Positions 17,059 to 26,133 are shown, numbered from the stretch's first letter. The stretch: 64,000 bases of DNA from Aldehydirespirator sp965204415 (GCA_965204415.1 CBDBEL010000001.1:248001-312000), one strand, 5' to 3'. Translations and numbers: made by a program. The notes: generated by a model from the sequence alone, not told the origin.

Positions 17059-17979
17059 CTAGCCGGCCAGCCGGATCTGAGGGCGGTCCGCGGCCAGCTG
17101 CGGATCTTCCCGGACCTGCTCGTAGAGCTGCCCGCACGAGCGGATGTCGAGCACCCCGGCGGCGTGGTCGAGCAGCATGCCGATGTGGCCGGCCCGCTTG
17201 TCGATGCGGTAGATCGACCACGGGTGGAAGGTGGGCACGTAGGCGACCAGCCCGGCCCGGGCCGTGTACTCGATGCCCGGCGCGTAGGCCTCGTACACGC
17301 CCCGGGCGTCGGCCGGCATCTTGGTGGGATAGTCCCACGGCAGTGCCGGCGGCCACGACACCAGGCCGTGCTGGCCGGTGAGGACGTTGTCGTGCCAGGC
17401 GTGGGTGGGGATCTCCAGCAGGCCGGCGCAGCCCTCGGTGTCGTACCAGAACGGCTGGTGCAGGGGCGCCGGCATCGAGGAGTGGGGTCCGCAGCCGACG
17501 CTGCGCAGGTACCGGTAGCCGGCGTCGGCGAGGATCTCGGGCACCCGGGGCTCCCCGATGTAGCCGTTCTCGTAGCCGCCCGGCGTCGTGAATCCGATGA
17601 CCTGGCGGCCGAAAGCGTCCTCGATGGCGTTCTTGGAGTCGACGATCTCGTGGCGCAGGCGGTGGTCGTCGTGCAGGAAGGCCTTGATGTCGGGGTGGGT
17701 GTAGGAGTGGCTGGCGATGTCGAAGATGGGGTGGTCGAGGATCTCGACCAGCTCCGCGGGGGCGGCGTCGAGGAGGCGGGCCACGATGAAGAACGTGGCC
17801 GGCGCGTCCCGCTCGAGATGGACCTCGGCCACAGCCCTAACTCCGGCGAGGCACTCGCTGAGGCGCTCGCCCTCGTAGCTGACGACGTCGTCGTAGTTGT
17901 CGCCGGTGTGCTCGGTGTAGTCGGAGTCCCACCAGGCGTAGATGGCCTCCACGTCGTATCCCGCCACATAAGCCGGCAT
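17059..17979 (-). CDS. Polysaccharide deacetylase (NodB-like) family protein
   Basis: This 306-residue NodB-homology protein would remove acetyl groups from a carbohydrate. The metal triad motif is in ASHSYTHPD (His-Ser-x-x-His), with DATFF-like APATFFIVARL before it and GFTTPGGYENG after. No signal peptide is visible, so it acts in the cytoplasm or on imported oligosaccharide. The start is ATG 17979 with GAGAGGAG five bases upstream; a GTG six bases earlier is too close to that site. It lies in an operon with the sulfatase, dehydratase and aldolase. Confidence 0.85.
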   Translation of the reverse strand: MPAYVAGYDVEAIYAWWDSDYTEHTGDNYDDVVSYEGERLSECLAGVRAVAEVHLERDAPATFFIVARLLDAAPAELVEILDHPIFDIASHSYTHPDIKAFLHDDHRLRHEIVDSKNAIEDAFGRQVIGFTTPGGYENGYIGEPRVPEILADAGYRYLRSVGCGPHSSMPAPLHQPFWYDTEGCAGLLEIPTHAWHDNVLTGQHGLVSWPPALPWDYPTKMPADARGVYEAYAPGIEYTARAGLVAYVPTFHPWSIYRIDKRAGHIGMLLDHAAGVLDIRSCGQLYEQVREDPQLAADRPQIRLAG

Positions 17980-17990
17980 GGCCACTCCTC

Positions 17991-19436
17991 TCAGCCCGTG
18001 CTGCCGGACCGGGCCGACGCGGCCTCGTCGCGCAGCTCATCGAAGCGTTGCACGAGCCGGTCCAGCGTCTCCTGGCAGCGGGGGTCGTCTATCACGTTGT
18101 CCGCCTCGAGCGGGTCGTTCTCGAGGTCGTAGAGCTCCTCGTAGCGGTTGCCGCCGCGGATGCGCCGGCCTATGCCGCCCTTGATCGCGTTGCCCTCGCG
18201 CTGCTGCTCCTCGTCGGAGGCCGGCAGCTCCACGTACTTGATGTACTTCCACCGGGTGGTCCGCACCCCCTCGCTCTTGGGGATCAGCGGATGCTCGAAC
18301 AGATGCTCGCAGTAGAAGTCCTGGCGCCAGCCGCCGGAGGTGCCCGCCAGCAGCGGGAGCAGGCTCCGGCCCTGCACCGCCTCGGGGACATCGATGTTGG
18401 CCAGCTCGATGATGGTCGGCGATATGTCGATGTTGAGGGCCAGCTCGTCGACCCGGGCGCCCCGGCGGGACTCGTCGAAGCGGGGGTCCATCACCACCAG
18501 GGGCACCCGGATGGAGTCCTCGTACAGCAGCCAGCAGTCGCTCAAGCCCCTCTCGCCGAAGAACATGCCGTTGTCGCTAGTGAAGATGATGACGGTGGAG
18601 CCGGCCTCACCGAGGGCGTCCAGCTCGTCGAGGACCCGGCCCAGGACTACGTCCACGCCGCTTACCATCCGGTAGTAGCCCTTCATGTTCTCCTGGAACA
18701 GCTCGGGCGTGCCGAACCTCCTCAGCCAGCGCTCCCGGTTCTCGCTCTGCTTGATGAAGTCGGGCTGGGTCTCGATGAAGGACGGATCGGCCGTAGGGGG
18801 CACCGGGATGACCGCGTCGTGGTAGAGGTGGTCGACGCTGGAGGGCCAGATGTACTGCTGGGGGTGGTCGTCCTGGCAGTGGGGGGCGTTGAAGCTGACC
18901 GACAGGCAGAACGGTCGCCCGTCATCGGCGCCGCGCCACTGCCGGAGGAAGTCCAGGATCTTGTCGCCGGTCACGTCGGTGAGGTGGCGCAGGCCGCCGT
19001 CGGGCTGGCGCTCGAAGTAGTAGTCGGGCCCCCAGTGTTCGAAGTCGTCGAAGTGGTCGAACATCGAGTCGAGGACGGCCTCCTCGTCCTCGACGTTCAT
19101 GTAGCCGTCGCTCTCGATGCCGAACTTGCCGATGAAGCCGGTGTTGTAGCCGGACGCCTTCAGCAGGGCCGGGTATGTGATCGGGCCGAGCGCGGCCCTG
19201 AACGGCGGGGTGCGGAAGTCGAACTGGTGGCTGCGCCGGTAGAGGCCGGTCAGGAAGCTGGCTCGGCTGGCGCCGCAGATGGGGGTGGTGACGAAGGAAT
19301 TGTCGAACATCACCCCCCGGGCGGCCAAGTCGTCCATGTAAGGCGTGGAGATGATGTCGTTGCCGGCCGCCCCCATCGATGTCCAGTGCTGGTTGTCGGT
19401 CAGCAGGAACAAGATGTTGGGGTGCTCGGCTTCCAT
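17991..19436 (-). CDS. Type I sulfatase with C-x-A-x-R active site
   Basis: This 481-residue arylsulfatase-fold enzyme hydrolyses sulfate esters. Metal ligands are in LLTDNQHW (Asp14) and FTSDNGMFFGE. The active-site sequence is CGASR (Cys54-Arg58): the Cys that would become formylglycine is present but the usual Pro at the third position is Ala. There is no signal peptide, so it probably works on imported oligosaccharide. ATG 19436 follows a GGAG site. It heads the minus-strand operon running to the aldolase. With the GH78 rhamnosidase nearby, a sulfated rhamnose-containing glycan is a reasonable target. Confidence 0.9.
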   Translation of the reverse strand: MEAEHPNILFLLTDNQHWTSMGAAGNDIISTPYMDDLAARGVMFDNSFVTTPICGASRASFLTGLYRRSHQFDFRTPPFRAALGPITYPALLKASGYNTGFIGKFGIESDGYMNVEDEEAVLDSMFDHFDDFEHWGPDYYFERQPDGGLRHLTDVTGDKILDFLRQWRGADDGRPFCLSVSFNAPHCQDDHPQQYIWPSSVDHLYHDAVIPVPPTADPSFIETQPDFIKQSENRERWLRRFGTPELFQENMKGYYRMVSGVDVVLGRVLDELDALGEAGSTVIIFTSDNGMFFGERGLSDCWLLYEDSIRVPLVVMDPRFDESRRGARVDELALNIDISPTIIELANIDVPEAVQGRSLLPLLAGTSGGWRQDFYCEHLFEHPLIPKSEGVRTTRWKYIKYVELPASDEEQQREGNAIKGGIGRRIRGGNRYEELYDLENDPLEADNVIDDPRCQETLDRLVQRFDELRDEAASARSGSTG

Positions 19437-19567
19437 GGCAAGCTCCGTCCTCGGCGGCGAGGCCGAGCCCAACGTTAGTCAGGCTGGACTAGGCCATGTT
19501 CGACGGACAGGCGCCCTCGCCGTCGGGGCGCTTCACGGCGCTATGCCCACCGCGACCGGATAGTTGG

Positions 19568-19573
19568 TATTCT
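19568..19573 (+). promoter_or_regulatory. Candidate -10 element for leaderless vapB-like antitoxin mRNA
   Basis: TATTCT ends seven bases before the A of the antitoxin ATG, the spacing expected when transcription starts at the start codon. No ribosome site and no convincing -35 hexamer are present. Confidence 0.4.
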
Positions 19574-19579
19574 GTGAAT

Positions 19580-19825
19580 ATGAGTGGGACATACGTGGTC
19601 ACAATGGGAGATCGGGGCCGGCTGGTCGTCCCGGCCGAGGTGCGGGCCCGGGCGAGTCTCGAACCGGGGACCCCGCTGGTGCTGATCGACACTCCCGACG
19701 GGATGCTCCTCGTCACCCGCGAGCAGCTCAGCGAGCGAGTTCGAGACGATCTCGCGGGACTCGACCTCGTCTCTGCGCTGCTAGCCGAGCGTCGGGCGGT
19801 AGCCGCGCTGGAGGACGCAGGGTGA
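19580..19825 (+). CDS. vapB: AbrB/MazE-type antitoxin (VapB-like)
   Basis: This 81-residue protein with an N-terminal swapped-hairpin AbrB domain (MGDRGRLVVPAEVRARASL) would bind DNA at its own promoter, and its C-terminal helix would block the toxin. The start ATG 19580 appears to lie at the transcript 5' end. It overlaps the PIN toxin by GTGA, the usual coupling of a toxin-antitoxin pair. The pair sits between the divergent sulfatase and the rhamnosidase. Confidence 0.85.
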   Translation: MSGTYVVTMGDRGRLVVPAEVRARASLEPGTPLVLIDTPDGMLLVTREQLSERVRDDLAGLDLVSALLAERRAVAALEDAG

Positions 19826-20190
19826 CGACGGTCATCGATGCGTCCGGCCTGCTTGCCCGGCTCAAGGGTGAGCATGGCAGCGAGATCGTCGAGGAGGCTC
19901 TGCTCGACGGCGCTCGCTGCAGCGCTGCGAACTGGAGCGAGACCGCGCAGAAGATCCTCGCCGCGGGCCGCAGCTGGCAGAGCGCCCGGGCCCTGCTGCT
20001 GAGCTACGGGCTGCTCATTGAGCCCGTCACCGCCGACGACGCAGAGTGGGCTGCCCACCGCTGGCAGCCCGAAGAGGGGCTGTCGCTGGCGGACCGGCTG
20101 TGTCTCGCTCTGGCCGAACGCCTCGACGCGCGGGTTCTTACGGCCGACAGCGCATGGGGATCCGAGGGACGGATCACCCAGATCCGTTGA
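19822..20190 (+). CDS. vapC: PIN-domain ribonuclease toxin (VapC-like)
   Basis: This 122-residue PIN-domain RNase probably cleaves RNA when freed from its antitoxin. The acidic metal-binding residues are Asp6 (VIDASG), Glu40 (NWSET), Asp91 (SLADRLC) and Asp109 (TADSAW). The GTG start overlaps the antitoxin stop. Its 3' end overlaps or abuts the rhamnosidase start, so toxin-antitoxin and glycosidase may share a transcript, which is odd for a glycan gene. Confidence 0.88.
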   Translation: MTTVIDASGLLARLKGEHGSEIVEEALLDGARCSAANWSETAQKILAAGRSWQSARALLLSYGLLIEPVTADDAEWAAHRWQPEEGLSLADRLCLALAERLDARVLTADSAWGSEGRITQIR

Positions 20191-22997
20191 CCGGCACCGA
20201 GACCGAAGACGGCCGCAGGCGGTTCGCGGCGGTCGACCCCAAGTGCGAGTACCTCGTCGACCCGCTCGGCATCGACGAGGCGTCGCCCCGCTTCAGCTGG
20301 CGGATCGAGGCCACCGAACGGTCCCAGAGCCAGTCCGGGTGCCGGGTGCTGGTCAGCTCCAGCCGGGCCGGACTCGACGCCGGCGTGGGCGACATGTGGG
20401 ACTCGGGCAAGACCGCCTCCGATGCCACCAACGGGATCGCCTACGCGGGAGCGCCGCTGCGCAGCGGCCAGCGATGCTGGTGGAAGGTCCAGACATGGGA
20501 CCGCGACGGCCGCCAGGGCACCGACAGCCCGGCCGCGACGTTCGAGATGGGCCTGCTGGAGGCCGGGGACTGGGAAGCGTCCTGGATGTCGGCGGCGGCC
20601 GGCGTCTCCGCGCCCCTGCTGCGTGCCGAGACCGTGCTGGATGACCGGCCGGTGCGGGCCCGGTGCTACGTGACGGGGCTGGGCTACTACGAGCTGTACA
20701 TCAACGGTCATCGGGTCGGCGACCGGATGCTCGACCCGGCCATCACCTACTACCACAACGACCAGCCCCTCGATCTGGGCTCGCGGGTCCTGTATGCCAC
20801 CCACGACGTGACCCGGCACCTGCGGTCCGGCCCGAACGCGGTCGGGGTGATGCTCGGCCACGGCTGGTTCAGCGCCGAGGACGACGTGCCGCCCTCACCC
20901 AGCCACCGCGAGCCCTACGGCGACCGGCCGGTGGCCCTGCTGCAGATGGACATCGAGCTCGACGGCGGCGAGACCGTCCGCCTGGTGAGCGGCCCGTCCT
21001 GGCGGACCTCGGCCGGGCCGATCACCTACAACGACTACTGCCACGGCGAGACCTACGACGCCGGCTTGGAGCAGCCCGGCTGGTGCGAGCCCGGCTTCGA
21101 TGACCACTCCTGGCAGCCGGCCGAGGCGGCCGCGGCGCCGTCGGGGCGGCTTCAGGCCCAGCCGCTGCCGCCCATCCGGGTCGTACGCACCATCGCACCC
21201 ACACGCTGGTTCGCGTCCGGCACCGGCGCAACCATCTATGACTTCGGCCAGAACATGAGCGGGTGGACCCGGCTGACGGTGAGCGGGCCGGCCGGGGCCC
21301 GGGTGACGATCCGCCACGGTCACGGCATACACCCCGACGGCAGCCTCGACGATCGCTCCAACATGTACTCCTACGGCGACGACGTCGAATTCCACCTCGA
21401 GGCGGTGGCCCGGGGCGAGCAGGGCTTCGTGGACTACGGCGAGGGCTACGACCACCGGGCCCGGCAGACCGACACCTACGTGCTGGCGGGCACGGGCTCC
21501 GAGACCTGGGAGCCCCGCTTCACACTGCACGGCTTCCGCTACGCGGAGGTCTCGTGCGACACGGACCAGGTCACTGTCGAGAGCATCGAGGCCCGCCACG
21601 CCCGCACCAGCCTGGCCGAGACCGGGGGCTTCGAGTGCTCGGACCCCCTGCTCAACCAGATCCACAGCAACACCACCTGGACGTTCGCGTGCTCGCTGCA
21701 GGGATACCCCCAGGACGCCGCCGACCGGTCCGAACGGGTCGGGTGGCTCGGCGACCCGGTCGCCGGTGACTTCAGCTTCACGTTCGACGACGTGACGTTC
21801 TGGTCGAAGTGGCTCGACGACCTCGCCGACTCGCAGCTGCCGTCGGGCGACCTGCCGGTCATCTCGCCGCTGCACTGGCGCCGGACCTACGACTGCTACC
21901 TGTGGTACCCGGTGTGGAAGAGCTCCTACCCCATCGTGGCCTGGGACGTCTACCTCGAGTCGGGGGACCCCCGGATCCTGGAGCGTCACTACGACCGCAT
22001 CGAGAACCTGGTGCGGTTCCTTCAAGGCCACGCCGACGGCCACCTGCTCACCGGCGGGCTCGGCGACCACATGGAGCCCCAGCCCGACGGCACGTCGGCG
22101 TTCGCTCCGGTCCACACACCGGCCGGGCTCACGTCCACTGCCATCTACTTCCGGGATGTGCAGATCCTGGCCCGGGCCGCGGCCGTGCTGGGAGACGAGC
22201 ACCGGGCCGAGCAGTACTCGCAGCTCGCCGCCAGCATCCGGGCCGCGTTCAACGAGCAGTACCTCGACCGCGAGACCGCCAACTACGCCACCGGCAGCCA
22301 GGGCTCGAACGCCATCCCGCTGGCCCTGGGCCTCGTGCCGGCCGGCTACGAGGACGCGGTGCTGGCCAACATCGTCGCCGACATTGAGGACCGCTGCGAC
22401 GGGCATCTGTCCACCGGGATGCTGGGCACTGACGCCCTGGCCCGGGTTCTGCCCGCCGGCGGCCGTTCGGACGTCTTCTTCACCGTCGCGACCCAGACGA
22501 CGTTCCCGAGCTGGGGCGAGCAGATCGCCAAGGGCGCCACCACGCTGTGGGAGGCATGGGAGGGAGAGACCGACCCCCAGCTCAGCTACAACATGAAGCT
22601 GTTCGGCAGCGTCCAGAAGTTCTTCTTCCGGGACCTGGCCGGAATCCGCCGCCGCTCTCCGGGCTACGCCACGTTCTCGGTGGAGCCCCAGGTGGTGGGC
22701 GGCCTGACCCACGCCCGGGCCGAGGTGAGCACGGCGCGGGGCACCGTCTCGGCCGGCTGGCGGCACGACGACGGCGCCTTCCGGCTCGATGCAGCCGTCC
22801 CGCCCAACACCCGGGCCAGCATCCGCGTCCCCACCCTCGGAGATGCCGACCCGATGGTCTCCGAGGGCGGGGTGACGGTGTGGAACCGCGGCGAGCCCGC
22901 TGGGAGCCATCCCGGCATCACCGGAGCCCGCCAAACCGACGAGGCAGTCGTGTTCGAAGTGGGTTCCGGCGACTACTCGTTCGTGAAGGGCCCGTGA
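20154..22997 (+). CDS. GH78 alpha-L-rhamnosidase
   Basis: This glycoside hydrolase of about 947 residues removes terminal alpha-L-rhamnose. Domain order follows the family: N-terminal beta domains (YLVDPLGIDEASPRFSWRIEA; then YVTGLGYYELYINGHRVGD), a (alpha/alpha)6 barrel with DRSERVGWLGD, the motif holding the general-acid Glu, and a C-terminal beta domain (PGYATFSVEPQV). No signal peptide is seen, implying action on imported oligosaccharide. The start is uncertain: ATG 20154 overlaps the toxin by 37 bp; TTG 20187 would give a TTGA overlap. Neither has a good ribosome site. The sulfatase follows after 13 bp. Confidence 0.9.
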   Translation: MGIRGTDHPDPLTGTETEDGRRRFAAVDPKCEYLVDPLGIDEASPRFSWRIEATERSQSQSGCRVLVSSSRAGLDAGVGDMWDSGKTASDATNGIAYAGAPLRSGQRCWWKVQTWDRDGRQGTDSPAATFEMGLLEAGDWEASWMSAAAGVSAPLLRAETVLDDRPVRARCYVTGLGYYELYINGHRVGDRMLDPAITYYHNDQPLDLGSRVLYATHDVTRHLRSGPNAVGVMLGHGWFSAEDDVPPSPSHREPYGDRPVALLQMDIELDGGETVRLVSGPSWRTSAGPITYNDYCHGETYDAGLEQPGWCEPGFDDHSWQPAEAAAAPSGRLQAQPLPPIRVVRTIAPTRWFASGTGATIYDFGQNMSGWTRLTVSGPAGARVTIRHGHGIHPDGSLDDRSNMYSYGDDVEFHLEAVARGEQGFVDYGEGYDHRARQTDTYVLAGTGSETWEPRFTLHGFRYAEVSCDTDQVTVESIEARHARTSLAETGGFECSDPLLNQIHSNTTWTFACSLQGYPQDAADRSERVGWLGDPVAGDFSFTFDDVTFWSKWLDDLADSQLPSGDLPVISPLHWRRTYDCYLWYPVWKSSYPIVAWDVYLESGDPRILERHYDRIENLVRFLQGHADGHLLTGGLGDHMEPQPDGTSAFAPVHTPAGLTSTAIYFRDVQILARAAAVLGDEHRAEQYSQLAASIRAAFNEQYLDRETANYATGSQGSNAIPLALGLVPAGYEDAVLANIVADIEDRCDGHLSTGMLGTDALARVLPAGGRSDVFFTVATQTTFPSWGEQIAKGATTLWEAWEGETDPQLSYNMKLFGSVQKFFFRDLAGIRRRSPGYATFSVEPQVVGGLTHARAEVSTARGTVSAGWRHDDGAFRLDAAVPPNTRASIRVPTLGDADPMVSEGGVTVWNRGEPAGSHPGITGARQTDEAVVFEVGSGDYSFVKGP

Positions 22998-23010
22998 AAG
23001 GCATCAGAGA

Positions 23011-24405
23011 ATGACCGATCCCAACGTCGTCCTGTTCATCACCGACCAGCAGACCCGGGCCACCATCAGCGCCTACGGCAACGACCGCACCCACACCCCG
23101 CACATGGACGAACTGGCCGCGGGCGGCGTCGCCTTCGAGCGGTCGTACTGCTCATCGCCTCTGTGCAGCCCCGGCCGGGCCAGCATCGTCACCGGACAGA
23201 TGCCCCACACCGCCGGGGTGGACATCAACGACCTGCCGGTGCGCGACGGCATCGCCAACCTCGGCGAGGTCTTCTCGAGCGCCGGGTACGAGACGGTGTG
23301 GGCCGGCAAGTGGAACCTGCCCGAGTCGTTCCCGCCCGAGCCCGACGCTATACCCGGATTCGGGAACCTCGAATGGCAACGGCGGCCATACCCGTCGATA
23401 GAGCAGATACTCTCGGGCGACTTCAGTCAGGTCGGCGAGCAGGCGCCGTACCGCGACCTCGGTGCTTCGATGGACGCCGACATCACCGACGCGGCCGTGC
23501 GATACCTGGCCGGAGCCCCGCGGGAGCCCTTCCTGCTGGCCGTGTCGCTCTACAACCCCCACGACATCTGCTTCTGGATCATCGACCGGGACCACGACAT
23601 GCTGCCGGCGGTGCCGCCGGACGCCTTGCTGCCCGATCTGCCGGACAACTTTGACGCGGTCGCGAACGAGCCCGAGTTCGTGCGGTGGATGCGCAACCAG
23701 AAGGCGGTGATCCCCGATTATGGCTGGAATGAACTGGGTTGGACCCGCGACTGGGACGAGCGGCACTGGCGGCGGTACCTGTACGTCTACTACCGGCTCG
23801 TCGAGATGGTCGACATGCAGATCGGCCGGGTGCTGGGCGCCGTCTCCGACGCCGGGATCCAGGACTCCACGCTGGTGGCCCTGACCAGCGACCACGGCGA
23901 GGGTGTGGCCGCCCACCGCTGGGCCACCAAGCAGATGCTCTACGAGGAGCCGGTGACGGTCCCCCTCGTGCTGAGGTGGCCGGGGGTGATCCCCGCGGCG
24001 CGGTTCGACCGCAGCCATCTCGCCTCCGGTATCGACATCGTGCCGACGCTGTGCGACTACGCCGGGGTGGCCGCGCCCGAGGGCCTTGCCGGAGAGTCAC
24101 TCCGGCCCGTGATCGACGACCCCGCCCACCACGGCCGGGACTTCGTCGTAGCCGAGTTGCAGCCCCACCCGTTCAGGCTGGACCTCAAGGGCCGGATGCT
24201 GCGAACCCGGCGCTACAAGTACATGGCCTTCAGCGCGGGCGCCGACCCCGAGATGCTGTTCGACCTGGACACAGATCCGCTGGAGACGGTGAACCTGGTC
24301 CGCTCAGCCGGCCATGACCCCGTCCTGGCCGAGCACCGGGCCCTCCTGGACGACTGGACACGGCGGACCGACGACCCGTTCGAGGTGGGCTCGGTCCAGC
24401 TCTGA
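23011..24405 (+). CDS. Type I sulfatase (C-x-P-x-R)
   Basis: This 464-residue sulfatase has the canonical formylglycine signature CSPGR (Cys52-Arg56) followed by ASIVTG, metal ligands in LFITDQQT (Asp12) and ALTSDHGEG, and the C-terminal KYMAF/FDLDTDPLE strand of the family. No export signal is visible. It is 13 bp after the rhamnosidase, strongly suggesting that desulfation and rhamnose removal act on the same glycan. It differs from the minus-strand sulfatase in length and active-site sequence, consistent with a different sulfate position. The formylglycine-generating enzyme is not in the window. Confidence 0.92.
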   Translation: MTDPNVVLFITDQQTRATISAYGNDRTHTPHMDELAAGGVAFERSYCSSPLCSPGRASIVTGQMPHTAGVDINDLPVRDGIANLGEVFSSAGYETVWAGKWNLPESFPPEPDAIPGFGNLEWQRRPYPSIEQILSGDFSQVGEQAPYRDLGASMDADITDAAVRYLAGAPREPFLLAVSLYNPHDICFWIIDRDHDMLPAVPPDALLPDLPDNFDAVANEPEFVRWMRNQKAVIPDYGWNELGWTRDWDERHWRRYLYVYYRLVEMVDMQIGRVLGAVSDAGIQDSTLVALTSDHGEGVAAHRWATKQMLYEEPVTVPLVLRWPGVIPAARFDRSHLASGIDIVPTLCDYAGVAAPEGLAGESLRPVIDDPAHHGRDFVVAELQPHPFRLDLKGRMLRTRRYKYMAFSAGADPEMLFDLDTDPLETVNLVRSAGHDPVLAEHRALLDDWTRRTDDPFEVGSVQL

Positions 24406-24460
24406 TGGGCCCCGTTCGCGCTGGGACACACCAACCCGGCGCCGGGTAGGGTCCGATCCT

Positions 24461-25303
24461 GTGAGCGTCGGGGGGATGACGACCGAGGAGCGCTACCTGT
24501 TCGACCTCCAGGGATACCTCCTCGTGGAGGACGTGCTCGGGCCCGCCGAGGTCCGGGAACTCAACGAGGCGCTGGACACGCTCGACCTCTGGAACCAGCC
24601 CCGAGGCCAGGAGGCGCCGCTCGACTACGAGACCTTCGACCAGCTCTTCTTCCACGTGAGCCCGCCCCACGCCTGGGGCAAGCCGTTCCTCGACCTGCTG
24701 GCCCACCCGCGGATGTCCGGCTACCTGCGGGAGATCCTCGGACCCCAGTTCCGCTACGACCACGGCCAGGCCATGTTCATGCGCGAGGGCAGCGGCTCGC
24801 TGGAACTGCACGGCGGGGGCACCCCGTGGGATCCCATCGGCTACTACCGGGTCGCGGACGGCGCGATCCGTTGCGGCCTGACGGTGATCTCCTACGCGCT
24901 CTGCGATGTCGGTCCGGGTGACGGAGGCTTCGTGGTGGTGCCGGGCAGCCACAAGAGCGGATTCCCCCGCCCAGAGAGCCTGCTCGATCCCGAGAACTGC
25001 AGGCCGCTGCTCCGGCAGGTCCCCCAGCGGGCGGGCTCGGCCATCATCTTCACCGAGGCCCTCACCCACGGCACCCTCCCCTGGACCGCGAAGCACGAGC
25101 GCCGGGCCCTGCTCTACCGGTACACGCCGGGCCACATGGCCTTCGTCGGGCGCTACCGCCAGGACGGCGCCGAGCAGCCCGGCTGGTCCTACCCGCAGCC
25201 GTCCGACGCGGCCGACGCCGACCTCACCCCCGACCTGCGCCAACTTCTCGAGTACCCCTACGTCTCGGAACGGGCCGACACCCTCGGTGGGACCGACCGA
25301 TGA
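24461..25303 (+). CDS. PhyH-like protein with HxG instead of HxD, tandem copy 1
   Basis: This 280-residue PhyH-family protein has the expected core (DVGPGDGGFVVVPGSHKSG) and a distal His203 in ALTHGTLPW with Arg at 214-220. At the proximal iron site it reads ELHGGGTPW (His117-Gly-Gly), so the carboxylate ligand of HxD is absent. HxG or HxA at this place is known in Fe(II)/2-oxoglutarate halogenases such as SyrB2 and WelO5, where chloride occupies the gap; a different ligand or substrate is also possible. GTG 24461 is chosen because its N-terminus (MSVGGMTTEERYLF) aligns with that of the next gene. Confidence 0.83.
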   Translation: MSVGGMTTEERYLFDLQGYLLVEDVLGPAEVRELNEALDTLDLWNQPRGQEAPLDYETFDQLFFHVSPPHAWGKPFLDLLAHPRMSGYLREILGPQFRYDHGQAMFMREGSGSLELHGGGTPWDPIGYYRVADGAIRCGLTVISYALCDVGPGDGGFVVVPGSHKSGFPRPESLLDPENCRPLLRQVPQRAGSAIIFTEALTHGTLPWTAKHERRALLYRYTPGHMAFVGRYRQDGAEQPGWSYPQPSDAADADLTPDLRQLLEYPYVSERADTLGGTDR

Positions 25304-26133
25304 CCGCCGCCGGCATGACCCCCGAGGAGCGCTACCTGTTCGACCTCCACGGATACCTGGTCATCGAGAACGTTCTCGGGGCCGGGGAGCTGCACGAGCT
25401 CAACCGCCTGCTCGACGGCCGCGACCTCTGGAACCGGCCCCGAGGCGAGGATCTGTCCTTCGACTTCTGGCAGAACGACGAGCACCAGGTCTCGGCCGGT
25501 CCCCTGCACATGTGGGACGAGCCGTTCCGACGGCTCATCGCGCAGCCGCGCATCGTGGGATACCTCACCGACATACTGGGGCCCCGGTTCCGCTACGACC
25601 ACGGCCACGCCATGGCCATGACCAAGGGAGGCCGGCCGTTCGGCCTCCACGGCGGCGGAACGCCCTGGAACAACGCCATCGCCTACGAGGTGTCCGACGG
25701 GCGCATCCATTGCGGGCTGGTGGTGGTGCACTACGCGCTCTGCGACGTGGGCCCCGGCAACGGCGGATTCTGCGCGCTGCCCGGTAGCCACAAGAGCAAC
25801 TTCGCCTGCCCGGACAGCTTCAAGTCCCTCACCGACCCGGGACCTCCGATCACCTCCGTGCCGCTGAGGGCCGGCTCGGTCGTGCTGTTCACCGAGGCCC
25901 TCACCCACGGCACCCTCCCCTGGACCGCGGAGCACGAGCGCCGGGCCCTCTTCTACCGGTACACGCCGGGCCACATGGCCTTCGTCGGGCGCTACCGGGA
26001 GGACGGCCGGGAGCATCCCGGCGGTGCCTACCCCCAGCCCTCCCACACGGACGCCGACGATTGGACGCCGCTGGAGCGCCGCATGCTGGAGCCGCCCTAC
26101 GCGTGGGAGCGGCCCGCCACCGTCACCGAATAG
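25300..26133 (+). CDS. PhyH-like protein with HxG instead of HxD, tandem copy 2
   Basis: This 277-residue tandem paralogue of the preceding gene is joined to it by a 4-bp ATGA overlap. The iron-site region is GLHGGGTPW with His117-Gly-Gly at exactly the same residue number, distal His203 in ALTHGTLPW and Arg at 214-220. The HERRAL(L/F)YRYTPGHMAFVGRY block is nearly identical in both copies, showing the missing carboxylate is conserved rather than a random mutation. The two proteins may form a heterodimer or act on successive positions of one substrate (inference). Confidence 0.85.
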   Translation: MTAAGMTPEERYLFDLHGYLVIENVLGAGELHELNRLLDGRDLWNRPRGEDLSFDFWQNDEHQVSAGPLHMWDEPFRRLIAQPRIVGYLTDILGPRFRYDHGHAMAMTKGGRPFGLHGGGTPWNNAIAYEVSDGRIHCGLVVVHYALCDVGPGNGGFCALPGSHKSNFACPDSFKSLTDPGPPITSVPLRAGSVVLFTEALTHGTLPWTAEHERRALFYRYTPGHMAFVGRYREDGREHPGGAYPQPSHTDADDWTPLERRMLEPPYAWERPATVTE

